Positions 15,195-22,816 of a stretch of 40,069 bases of DNA are shown one piece after another. This DNA is from an uncultured Clostridia bacterium (GTDB lineage Bacteria > Bacillota > Clostridia > Oscillospirales > Acutalibacteraceae), in contig CANPXK010000016.1 in NCBI GenBank assembly GCA_947585965.1, positions 1 through 40,069 of the forward strand, given 5' to 3'. The first letter of the stretch is position 1. The number at the start of each line of letters is the position of its first letter. The notes under the pieces are model-generated. The model was given only the letters and a program-made list of their open reading frames with translations, ran no database searches and had not been told where the DNA came from. The translations under genes and the position numbers were made by a program.

Positions 15195-17129
15195 ATGGAA
15201 AACTTAAAAAAGAGCATGAAAAAAATCATGACAATATCCCTTGTCACTGCTATGCTCGGCGGCAGTGCTGTTACGGTTTTGCCGGCAGTGGCAGAGGGCG
15301 GGATTGCTGCAAGTGCGGCAAGCGAGGGAACAACTGCCGAGGGTCTTGTATGGCTTGATAATTATGATGGTGACGTTGTAATTTGCGGATATACCGGTAA
15401 AGGCGGGGGCGTTGTTATTCCGTCGGAGATTGACGGGAGGGCTGTTAAGGAAATAGGTGGTTATACGTTTGACGATTGCACCGGACTGACAAGTGTAACG
15501 ATACCCGATAGTGTTACGAAGATAGGCGATAATGCGTTTGCCGGTTGCACCGGACTGACAAGCATAACTATACCCGATGGTGTTAAGGAAATAAGCTCTT
15601 ATGTGTTTAGTGATTGCAAGCGACTTGCAAACGTAGCAATACCCGGCGGCGTTACTAAGATAGAGATTAGTGCATTTTCCGGTTGCAGCGGACTGACAAG
15701 TGTGACGATACCCGATAGTGTTACGGAGATAGAAAAGTCTGCATTTTCCGGTTGCAGCGGACTGAAAAGTGTAACGATACCCGACGGAGTTACGGAGATA
15801 GGCGATAATGCATTTGAGGGGTGTACCGGACTGACAAGCGTCACGATATCCGATAGTGTTACGGAGATAGGCAGTTATGCATTTTCCGGTTGCAGCGGAC
15901 TGACAGGCGTAACGATATCCAACAGTGTTACGGACATAGGCTGGCATGCATTTTCCGATTGCAGCGGACTGACAAGTATTAATGTTGATAAGAATAACAG
16001 AAACTATACATCAGAGAATGGTGTTTTATTTAACAAAGATAAATCCAGTTTAATACAATATCCGGGAGGTAAAAAAGGTGCCTATACCATATCTGACAGT
16101 GTTACTGATATAGACTGGAATTCATTTGAGAATTGTACCGGACTGACAAGCGTAACAATAGGAAAGGGTATTAAAGAGATAAGTTTGGAAGCATTTTCCG
16201 GTTGTACCGGACTGACAAGTGTAACGATATCTGATAGTGTTACGTTGATAGACAGTTATGCATTTTCCGGTTGTACCGGACTGACAAGCGTAACAATACC
16301 CGACAGTGTTACGAAGATAGGTACGTCTGCATTTCAAGGTTGTACCGGACTGACAAGCGTAACCGTTCCCGGCAATGTTACCGAGATAGGGGACGATGCA
16401 TTCGGATATTATATGGACGAAAAGGGAGAACGATACTTACATACCGATCTGATAATATTTGGTAAGGTTGGTTCTGTCGCCGAAGAATATGCCGGAGAAA
16501 ATGGCATACCTTTTGTAGATGTTGATAATCCTGTTATACCTGTTGTAAGATTAACGTTGGATAAGACAGAGGCAGAGATTGAGGCAGGCAAAACATTAAC
16601 CCTGACAGCAACAATAACTCCGGACAATGCCGCTGATAAGACAATAACATGGAAAACGGACAACAATAAGGTTGCAACTGTTGAAAACGGTACGGTTAAG
16701 GCTGTAGGCGGAGGCCGGGCAACTATAATAGCAAGAACAAGCAATGGTGAGACAGCGACTTGTGAAGTAACCGTAAAAGAGGTGAAGGCAACAGACGTAA
16801 AGCTTAACAAGACAAGTCTGGATCTTGAAAAAGGCAAGAGTGAAAAGCTTACGGCAACAATAATACCGAGCAACGCTTCAAACAAGAGCGTGACATGGAT
16901 AAGCTCCGATACAAAAGTTGCCACTGTATCAAATGGTACGGTCGAAGCCGTAAGTGCAGGCACGGCAATAATAACCGTACTGACGGCAAACGGCAAAATG
17001 ACGAAATGTGAAGTAAAAGTATCGCAGACAGGCATTGACATCATTATATATGTGCTTGCAGTATTTGTGGTTTTGGTATTGGCTGCGGCGATTATAATAT
17101 TCATACGCCGCAAAAAGACAGAAAAATAA
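15195..17129 (+). CDS. Membrane-anchored BspA-type LRR_5/Big_2 protein
   Basis: The protein is 644 residues, with an ATG after AACGGGGGAA. A signal peptide (MENLKKSMKKIMTISLVTAM) is followed by about 15 LRR_5 units at about 60-410 and a cap (HTDLIIFGKVGSVAEEYA) shared with the 1592-residue protein. Two Big_2 domains lie at about 455-610. A C-terminal hydrophobic helix (IIIYVLAVFVVLVLAAAIII) ends in RRKKTEK. No LPXTG-type motif precedes the helix, so it looks like a simple membrane anchor with the repeats outside. The basic tail RRKKTEK and the 3' flank match those of the gene at 17804. It probably presents an adhesive surface; the ligand is unknown. Confidence 0.92.
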   Translation: MENLKKSMKKIMTISLVTAMLGGSAVTVLPAVAEGGIAASAASEGTTAEGLVWLDNYDGDVVICGYTGKGGGVVIPSEIDGRAVKEIGGYTFDDCTGLTSVTIPDSVTKIGDNAFAGCTGLTSITIPDGVKEISSYVFSDCKRLANVAIPGGVTKIEISAFSGCSGLTSVTIPDSVTEIEKSAFSGCSGLKSVTIPDGVTEIGDNAFEGCTGLTSVTISDSVTEIGSYAFSGCSGLTGVTISNSVTDIGWHAFSDCSGLTSINVDKNNRNYTSENGVLFNKDKSSLIQYPGGKKGAYTISDSVTDIDWNSFENCTGLTSVTIGKGIKEISLEAFSGCTGLTSVTISDSVTLIDSYAFSGCTGLTSVTIPDSVTKIGTSAFQGCTGLTSVTVPGNVTEIGDDAFGYYMDEKGERYLHTDLIIFGKVGSVAEEYAGENGIPFVDVDNPVIPVVRLTLDKTEAEIEAGKTLTLTATITPDNAADKTITWKTDNNKVATVENGTVKAVGGGRATIIARTSNGETATCEVTVKEVKATDVKLNKTSLDLEKGKSEKLTATIIPSNASNKSVTWISSDTKVATVSNGTVEAVSAGTAIITVLTANGKMTKCEVKVSQTGIDIIIYVLAVFVVLVLAAAIIIFIRRKKTEK

Positions 17130-17152
17130 TTGGTATCATATAAGGTGGAATT

Positions 17153-17183
17153 ACCGCCGCTCCGGCATTATGGGAGCGGCGGT
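17153..17183 (+). terminator. Strong GC hairpin after the anchored BspA gene
   Basis: ACCGCCGCTCC (17153-17163) and GGAGCGGCGGT (17173-17183) form a perfect 11-base stem followed by TCTG. The U-tract is weak. It lies between two convergent genes and may serve both. Confidence 0.65.
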
Positions 17184-17248
17184 TCTGCATATCAGGCGGA
17201 AAAATCATTACTTACGGAACGTGGTGGTTACAGACAGCACGGGAACAG

Positions 17249-17608
17249 TCAGCGTGTGACGAATTCAATCAATAGAAGATTAAGTATTTTTTGCTGTCTT
17301 GCACTGAGTCCCTTGAAATTTAAATTTCTGTCCCGAAATTCCTCGACAATTATTTTGAGCAGCTCAATTTGTGAGTTACTTAGCCCGGTTGTGCTTAGCG
17401 TTTCGGTTTTCTCCTTGCCCACAAGATAATCAAGTGAAACATTAAATTCGTTTGATATTTTTATCAGTACATCAAGCGGCGGGGTTTTTATGTTGTTTTC
17501 GTAGCTGCTTATAACAGGTTTGCTCCTGCCTATTCTTTTCCCCAAGGTTTCCTGCGACATATTGCGGGATTCCCGAAGTTCACGTATTCTTAAGCCAAAA
17601 TCAAACAT
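17249..17608 (-). CDS. XRE-family helix-turn-helix regulator
   Basis: The protein is 119 residues, with an ATG after CAAGGAGAT on the minus strand. The HTH_3 domain is at about 5-62: LRIRELRESRNMSQETLGKR, the recognition segment GRSKPVISSYENN, then PLDVLIKISNEFNVSLDYLVG. The rest is a helical tail ending QQKILNLLLIEFVTR. It is divergent from the sortase-anchored BspA gene at 17804. A TTGCA-TTT-TGCAA palindrome sits on the -35 box of that gene, so this protein is a likely direct repressor. It is about 25 residues longer than the XRE protein at 4078 and only distantly similar. Confidence 0.87.
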   Translation of the reverse strand: MFDFGLRIRELRESRNMSQETLGKRIGRSKPVISSYENNIKTPPLDVLIKISNEFNVSLDYLVGKEKTETLSTTGLSNSQIELLKIIVEEFRDRNLNFKGLSARQQKILNLLLIEFVTR

Positions 17609-17655
17609 AATTTATCTCCTTGAAAAGTTTTTTTAATAAAAACATTTTAAACCAC

Positions 17656-17684
17656 TTGCATTTTGCAATCGAAAACTGTATAAT
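17656..17684 (+). promoter_or_regulatory. Promoter of the sortase-anchored BspA gene with embedded palindrome
   Basis: TTGCAT (17656-17661), 17 bases, TATAAT (17679-17684). TTGCA-TTT-TGCAA (17656-17668) is a perfect 5-base-arm palindrome covering the -35. A 13-base direct repeat AATAAAAACATTT (17635-17647 and 17699-17711) brackets the promoter. Confidence 0.75.
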
Positions 17685-17803
17685 ATAATTGTTTCCAAAA
17701 TAAAAACATTTATGTATTTATGTTTACTTTTAGAAAATATATGTAGTACATGAAATACAAATGTTTGCTGAGAAAATATTAAATTGTGAACGGAGGAAGA
17801 AAA

Positions 17804-20692
17804 ATGGCAGATTTTAAGAAACTGGCAAGGAAGATTTGTTGTATATCCCTTGCAGCATTATTAGTCGGCGGCGGTATGGCCGTTGCCTTGCCGCAAATGT
17901 TTAACAGCAACATTACGGCAGAAGCGGCAAGCGAAGGAACAACTGATGACGGTTTTGTATGGGAAGACAAATGGGACGACGGCGATGTGACAATTACAGG
18001 TTATGTCGGAAATGGCGGAGATGTTGTTATTCCGTCAGAAATTGACGGCAAGTCTGTTACATCAATAAGCGATCTTGCGTTTCGTGATCGCACAGGACTG
18101 AAAAGCGTAACTATACCCAACAGTGTTACGGAGATAGGTAGTTATGCGTTTTCCGGTTGCACAGGACTGACAGACGTAACAATACCCGACAGTGTTACGC
18201 ATATAGAGTGGTGTGTGTTTGCATATTGCACAGGGCTGACAAGCGTAACGTTACCCTCCAGTGTTACGTATATAGAGTGGGGTGCGTTTGAAGATTGCAC
18301 AGGACTGACAAGCGTAACGATACCCTCCAGTGTTACGTATATAAGTGCTTGTGCATTTTATAATTGTGCAGGACTGACAAATATCAATGTAAGTGCGGAT
18401 AATGAATATTACAGTAGTGACAACGGAGTACTTTTGAATAAGTCGCAAAAAGACCTTGTATGTTGCCCTGCAGGATTTAAAGGTTCTTATACAATCCCCG
18501 ACAGTATTACAGGGATAGATGAGTATGCGTTTTCCGGTTGTACAGGACTGACAAACGTGGAAATTCCTGATAGTATTACAGTGATAGGTGAGTATGCATT
18601 TGAAGATTGCACAGGACTGACAAGTGTAACGATACCCGACAGTGTTACATCAATAGACTATTGTACGTTTCAATGGTGTACAGGACTGACAAACATAACG
18701 ATACCCAACAGTGTCACATCAATATACGATAGTGCGTTTAGAGGTTGCACAGGACTGACAGGCGTGGAAATCCCCGACAGTGTTGAATTAATAGGTGGGT
18801 ATGCGTTTTCCGGTTGCACAGGACTGACAAGCGTAACCATACCCAACAGTGTTACGGAGATAGATATATATGCGTTTTCCGGTTGCACAGGACTGACAAG
18901 TATCAATGTAAGTGTGGATAATGAATATTACAGCAGTGACAACGGAGTACTTTTGAATAAGTCGCAAAAAAAACTTATATGTTGCCCTGCTGGATTTAAA
19001 GGTTCTTATACAATCCCCGACAGTGTTACGTCAATAATTGAAAGTGCGTTTCAAGATTGCACAGGACTGACAAGCGTAATGATACCCGGCAGTGTTACAG
19101 ATATGAGCTCCGATGCGTTTGACGGTTGCACAGGACTGACAAGTATCAATGTAAGTGTGGATAATGAATATTACAGCAGTGACAATGGAGTACTTTTGGA
19201 TAAGGGACAAGAAGAATTGATACGTTGCCCCGAGGGATTTAAAGGTTCTTATGAGATACCCGACAGTGTTACATCAATAGGTCAGGCTGCGTTTGAATGG
19301 TGCACAGGACTGACAAGTGTAACAATACCCAACAGTGTAATATCAATAGGTGATCGTTCGTTTTATGATTGCGCAGGACTGACAAACGTAATGATCCTTA
19401 ATTCAGGTGCAGAGATAGGGTATCAAGCGTTTGGATATGGATACGCTGATGTGAATGAAATAAAATTTGATGATTTGGTAATACATGGTATGGAAGGTTC
19501 AACTGCGGAAACCTATGCGAATGAAAATGGTTTCATTTTTGTGGCAATAGATGAAGAGTCAAGTGAGGAACCAAGTGAAGAGCCGAGCGAAGAACCGAGT
19601 GAAGAACCAAGCGAGGAGCCGAGTGAAGAGCCAAGCGAGGAGCCGAGTGAAGAGCCAAGCGAGGAGCCGAGTGAAGAGCCAAGTGAGGAGCCGAGTGAAG
19701 AGCCAAGTGAGGAGCCGAGTGAAGAGCCAAGTGAGGAGCCGAGTGAAGAGCCGAGCGAGGAGCCGAGTGAAGAGCCGAGTGAAGAACCAAGCGAGGAGCC
19801 GAGTGAAGAACCGAGCGAAGAACCAAGCGAGGAGTCGAGCGAAGAACCGAGCGAAGAGCCAAGTGAGGAACCGAGCGAAGAACCGAGTGAAGAGCCAAGC
19901 GAGGAGCCGAGTGAAGAGCCGAGTGAAGAACCAAGCGAGGAGCCGAGTGAAGAACCGAGCGTGGAGCCGAGTGAAGAGCCAAGCGAAGAACCAAGTGAAG
20001 AACCAAGTGAGGAGCCGAGCGACAACAATACTACACTTACAGATAAGTACACAAATGTTACCGTAAGTGGAGCAATACCGGAGGGTGCAAGGCTTGTGGT
20101 AAAACCGCTTACTTATCCTGTCAGCGAAAGTCCGGTTGTTGATATGTATGATATAACCCTTGTGGATTCGGAAAATGTTGCCGTACAGCCTGACGGAACA
20201 ATAAAAATATCCATACCAAGCGATAGGGACGACTGTAAGGTGATGTGGATACAGGATGACGGTACAGAAACCGATATGAATGCAACTGAGAAATTACAAT
20301 TAATGATGGAAAAATTGGTACATAATGACGTTACAAAAACCGATATGAATGCAACATACGAAAACGGATATTATGTATTCACAACCGATCATCTTTCGCT
20401 ATATACTGTTGAATTGAAAAATCCTATTCCGATGTATCCTACATCTGACCCCGATGATAAAACCGACAGTAACCCCGACAATAAGCCGGCAAATCCCACG
20501 GATAACCAGACAAGCGACAATACACCCGACAATACTCAAACAGATAACAATACCAACACTGATACCAACACAAATACCGATGTGCCGCAGACAGGCGACA
20601 ACGGAATAATGTTTGTGCTTGCAGCATTTGCGGCTATGGTATCGGGTGCGGCAATTACAATATTTAAACGCCGCAAAAAGACAGAAAAATAA
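17804..20692 (+). CDS. Sortase-anchored BspA-type surface protein with SEEP-repeat stalk
   Basis: The protein is 962 residues, with an ATG after CGGAGGAAG; an in-frame GTG at 17786 is too early. It has a signal peptide (FKKLARKICCISLAALLV). LRR_5 repeats lie at about 60-560, with three longer modules containing DNEYYSSDNGVLL. The cap is followed at about 587-738 by about 38 copies of Ser-Glu-Glu-Pro, a rigid, strongly acidic stalk. A beta-rich domain of about 120 residues (ending YYVFTTDHLSLYTVEL) and a Thr/Asn/Asp/Pro-rich spacer follow. The C-terminal sorting signal is VPQTGD, a hydrophobic helix and RRKKTEK, fitting sortase attachment to peptidoglycan. It is probably displayed beyond the wall as an adhesin. 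Expression is likely controlled by the divergent XRE gene. Confidence 0.93.
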   Translation: MADFKKLARKICCISLAALLVGGGMAVALPQMFNSNITAEAASEGTTDDGFVWEDKWDDGDVTITGYVGNGGDVVIPSEIDGKSVTSISDLAFRDRTGLKSVTIPNSVTEIGSYAFSGCTGLTDVTIPDSVTHIEWCVFAYCTGLTSVTLPSSVTYIEWGAFEDCTGLTSVTIPSSVTYISACAFYNCAGLTNINVSADNEYYSSDNGVLLNKSQKDLVCCPAGFKGSYTIPDSITGIDEYAFSGCTGLTNVEIPDSITVIGEYAFEDCTGLTSVTIPDSVTSIDYCTFQWCTGLTNITIPNSVTSIYDSAFRGCTGLTGVEIPDSVELIGGYAFSGCTGLTSVTIPNSVTEIDIYAFSGCTGLTSINVSVDNEYYSSDNGVLLNKSQKKLICCPAGFKGSYTIPDSVTSIIESAFQDCTGLTSVMIPGSVTDMSSDAFDGCTGLTSINVSVDNEYYSSDNGVLLDKGQEELIRCPEGFKGSYEIPDSVTSIGQAAFEWCTGLTSVTIPNSVISIGDRSFYDCAGLTNVMILNSGAEIGYQAFGYGYADVNEIKFDDLVIHGMEGSTAETYANENGFIFVAIDEESSEEPSEEPSEEPSEEPSEEPSEEPSEEPSEEPSEEPSEEPSEEPSEEPSEEPSEEPSEEPSEEPSEEPSEEPSEEPSEEPSEEPSEEPSEESSEEPSEEPSEEPSEEPSEEPSEEPSEEPSEEPSEEPSEEPSVEPSEEPSEEPSEEPSEEPSDNNTTLTDKYTNVTVSGAIPEGARLVVKPLTYPVSESPVVDMYDITLVDSENVAVQPDGTIKISIPSDRDDCKVMWIQDDGTETDMNATEKLQLMMEKLVHNDVTKTDMNATYENGYYVFTTDHLSLYTVELKNPIPMYPTSDPDDKTDSNPDNKPANPTDNQTSDNTPDNTQTDNNTNTDTNTNTDVPQTGDNGIMFVLAAFAAMVSGAAITIFKRRKKTEK
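19562..20017 (+). repeat. 12-base tandem repeat encoding (Ser-Glu-Glu-Pro)n
   Basis: About 38 in-frame units of AG(T/C)GA(A/G)GA(A/G)CC(A/G), with one TCG-for-CCG (Ser for Pro) and one GTG-for-GAG (Val for Glu) change. Synonymous variation between units is frequent, so the array is not freshly expanded, but its length may still vary by slippage. Confidence 0.95.
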
Positions 20693-20741
20693 TTGATATC
20701 CCATAAGGTGAAATTACCGCCTTTCCGAAAAAATGAACAGC

Positions 20742-20778
20742 CCCCCGTCAAAGTCCGTAAACTCTGACGGGGGAATTT
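20742..20778 (+). terminator. Intrinsic terminator of the sortase-anchored gene
   Basis: CCCCCGTCA (20742-20750) and TGACGGGGG (20765-20773) form a perfect 9-base GC-rich stem followed by AATTTTA. Confidence 0.85.
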
Positions 20779-20786
20779 TATGGTCA

Positions 20787-20815
20787 ATAGACCCTTCACC
20801 TCGTTATGGGTCTAT
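20787..20815. repeat. Inverted repeat of unknown role in the gap before the operon
   Basis: ATAGACCC (20787-20794) and GGGTCTAT (20808-20815) are perfect arms around 13 bases, with no U-tract. The gap 20693-21086 otherwise holds the terminator at 20742, a weak 39-codon hydrophobic frame (20814-20933, no ribosome site) and the operon promoter. Confidence 0.5.
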
Positions 20816-20978
20816 GATAGCGTATACAAAACGAAAAAGGAATATTGAGGAGAAAAAATTTGTTTGTTTCATAATTGTGTTATTCGTCATACTTATTGCA
20901 AAGGTTTTCGTTTCTCTGTTGCGTTTACTTTGAAAAATGACGTTTATATTTTTGCCCTGAAATCGGTAATATACTTAA

Positions 20979-21007
20979 TTGACAAATTAATATAAAAGTT
21001 ATATAAT
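20979..21007 (+). promoter_or_regulatory. Consensus promoter of the ATPase/coiled-coil operon
   Basis: TTGACA (20979-20984), exactly 17 bases, TATAAT (21002-21007). Both boxes are perfect sigma-A consensus. The leader to the first gene is about 70 bases. No other good promoter is seen until the gap at 33811. Confidence 0.85.
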
Positions 21008-21086
21008 AAAGCTGTATTATTTTGTTCAAATATATCAAAATTATGATTGTGAATGATAACGAATTAAAATAAAGAGGATGATTGAT

Positions 21087-22814
21087 ATGGAATCAATTAA
21101 TAATTATGATTTTAAAATGTACTACGACAAGACCGTCAGTGAAGAGTCAGAAAGTATCTGTAGAAATAATCAATTTAAAATTAAGTACGATGATGCGGGT
21201 TATTACCTTCCCGATACTCAGAGCATTATTAAAATAAAAATAATTGATAGATTTAATTATGTCACACACGTTTCTTTCGTACTGGTAAACGACGGAATTG
21301 TTTCTTTTTCTTGTGATGGTTCAGAGAGAAACTGCAAAAAAGATTTCTGCTGTCACTGCCGTGCGGCTTATGAATATATACAAAGGGAAAATCTTTTGCC
21401 TATATACATACCGGCTGCTGCTGTTGATGCGGAATTTCAGAGCGAAAAACCGATAGATGCCGATATTGATGAAAAAATATCCGCAATTTCCGATATGCTA
21501 CCCTACCATGAAACCGTTTCGGATGATTTCAAAAGTAACGACTCCCCGGAAATTGATTATACACAAAATATTGAATGTGCTGATGAAAATTCCGAAGAAC
21601 AAAATATGCTGGAGAAAGAGCAGTCTTCCGAGGTGGACTTTACGCCAAAGAGAATGAGTATATTGCTTGGCAGAGATATGGATACAAACGAAAACGTATA
21701 TTTATTTCCGAATGATACAGATTGTGTTATGAACAATAATATGGGTATCATAGGTACAATGGGTACGGGAAAAACGCAGTTTACAAAATCACTTATAACA
21801 CAATTTTATCATAATTCATCCGATAATTATGACGGTTCTCCTGTAGGAGTGCTTATATTCGATTATAAGGGTGATTACAACGAAACCAAAAATGATTTTG
21901 TTCGTGCGACCCACGCAAGAATTATAAAACCGTATAAGATGCCGTTTAATCCCCTCTCACTTAATCTGAAAAAACATAACAAAGCATTGTTGCCAATGCA
22001 TACAGCTAATACATTTAAGGATACACTTTCAAAAGTATATAATTTGGGACCCAAGCAAGAAAATACACTGTTTGATTGTATGATGTCTGCCTACGAAGAA
22101 CAGAAAATATATGTTGACAACGAATTAAGCTGGAAAAGACCGACTCCGACATTTGATATGGTTTATCGCCAATATGAAAAAAGCAGTGCGTTTAATGATA
22201 ACGATAAGTTGGCAGTAGTAATGAAAAAGCTCAAGGGCTTTTCTATCTTTGCACCGGATCCTCTCAAGGCAGTTTCACTTTCCGAATTGCTCAAGGGTGT
22301 AGTTGTTATAGATATTTCTGATTATGACGAGGATATACAGAGCCTTGTTGTTGCAATAACTCTTGATCAGTTCTATGCCCAGATGCAAACATTCGGTTCA
22401 AGCAAAACCAATGGAAAATATCGTCAGATTAAGACTATTATTTTGGTTGATGAGGCGGATAACTTTATGAAAATGGGTTTTGCATCCCTGCGTAAGATTA
22501 TGAAGGAAGGTAGGGAATTCGGAGTGGGAACTATCCTGTCTACCCAGAGTCTTGCTCATTTTTGCGGCAGCGATGATGATTATTCAAAATATATTAATAC
22601 ATGGGTAATACATAATGTTAATGACCTGAATAGGAAAAATATTGAAGCAGTGCTGAATCAGACGCAAAAAGGCATGGGGTCTGAGGATTTGTTCCGGATT
22701 GTAAAAGAACTAAGAAAGCATGAGAGCGTTGTTAAAATATCTAATAATAATCCTGTTATTATGCATGATAAACCCTTTTGGGAATTATACAATGATATAT
22801 CGGGAGGGATTTGA
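21087..22814 (+). CDS. HerA/FtsK-like P-loop ATPase with N-terminal Cys/His cluster
   Basis: The protein is 575 residues. The ATG at 21087 is spaced correctly from AAGAGG; the ATG at 21078 overlaps it. The N-terminal domain (1-100) carries C76, C83, C88, C89, H90 and C91 in SFSCDGSERNCKKDFCCHC, resembling a SWIM-type zinc finger (the final CxH is present, the first CxC is altered). An acidic linker (about 120-185) follows. The ATPase domain has Walker A GTMGTGKT (223-230), the HerA/DUF87-like FDYKGDYNE (258-266), Walker B IILVDEAD (451-458) and STQS (485-488). Related proteins are hexameric DNA or protein translocases and helicase partners in phage-defence and conjugation loci. It is first in the operon and ends two bases before the Hsp70-like gene. 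The substrate is unknown. Confidence 0.85.
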   Translation: MESINNYDFKMYYDKTVSEESESICRNNQFKIKYDDAGYYLPDTQSIIKIKIIDRFNYVTHVSFVLVNDGIVSFSCDGSERNCKKDFCCHCRAAYEYIQRENLLPIYIPAAAVDAEFQSEKPIDADIDEKISAISDMLPYHETVSDDFKSNDSPEIDYTQNIECADENSEEQNMLEKEQSSEVDFTPKRMSILLGRDMDTNENVYLFPNDTDCVMNNNMGIIGTMGTGKTQFTKSLITQFYHNSSDNYDGSPVGVLIFDYKGDYNETKNDFVRATHARIIKPYKMPFNPLSLNLKKHNKALLPMHTANTFKDTLSKVYNLGPKQENTLFDCMMSAYEEQKIYVDNELSWKRPTPTFDMVYRQYEKSSAFNDNDKLAVVMKKLKGFSIFAPDPLKAVSLSELLKGVVVIDISDYDEDIQSLVVAITLDQFYAQMQTFGSSKTNGKYRQIKTIILVDEADNFMKMGFASLRKIMKEGREFGVGTILSTQSLAHFCGSDDDYSKYINTWVIHNVNDLNRKNIEAVLNQTQKGMGSEDLFRIVKELRKHESVVKISNNNPVIMHDKPFWELYNDISGGI

Positions 22815-22816
22815 AA

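Noticed and set aside
19513-20066. Open frames in other phases over the SEEP array (SLGS, RVKSQ and LVLHSA repeats)
   Set aside because: A 12-base repeat without stops opens every frame; only the plus-strand SEEP frame joins real domains.
20814-20933. 39-codon hydrophobic frame before the operon, resembling a small toxin-like membrane peptide
   Set aside because: There is no ribosome site, the ATG sits on the end of an inverted repeat, and no antitoxin RNA or partner is visible. Kept only as a remark.
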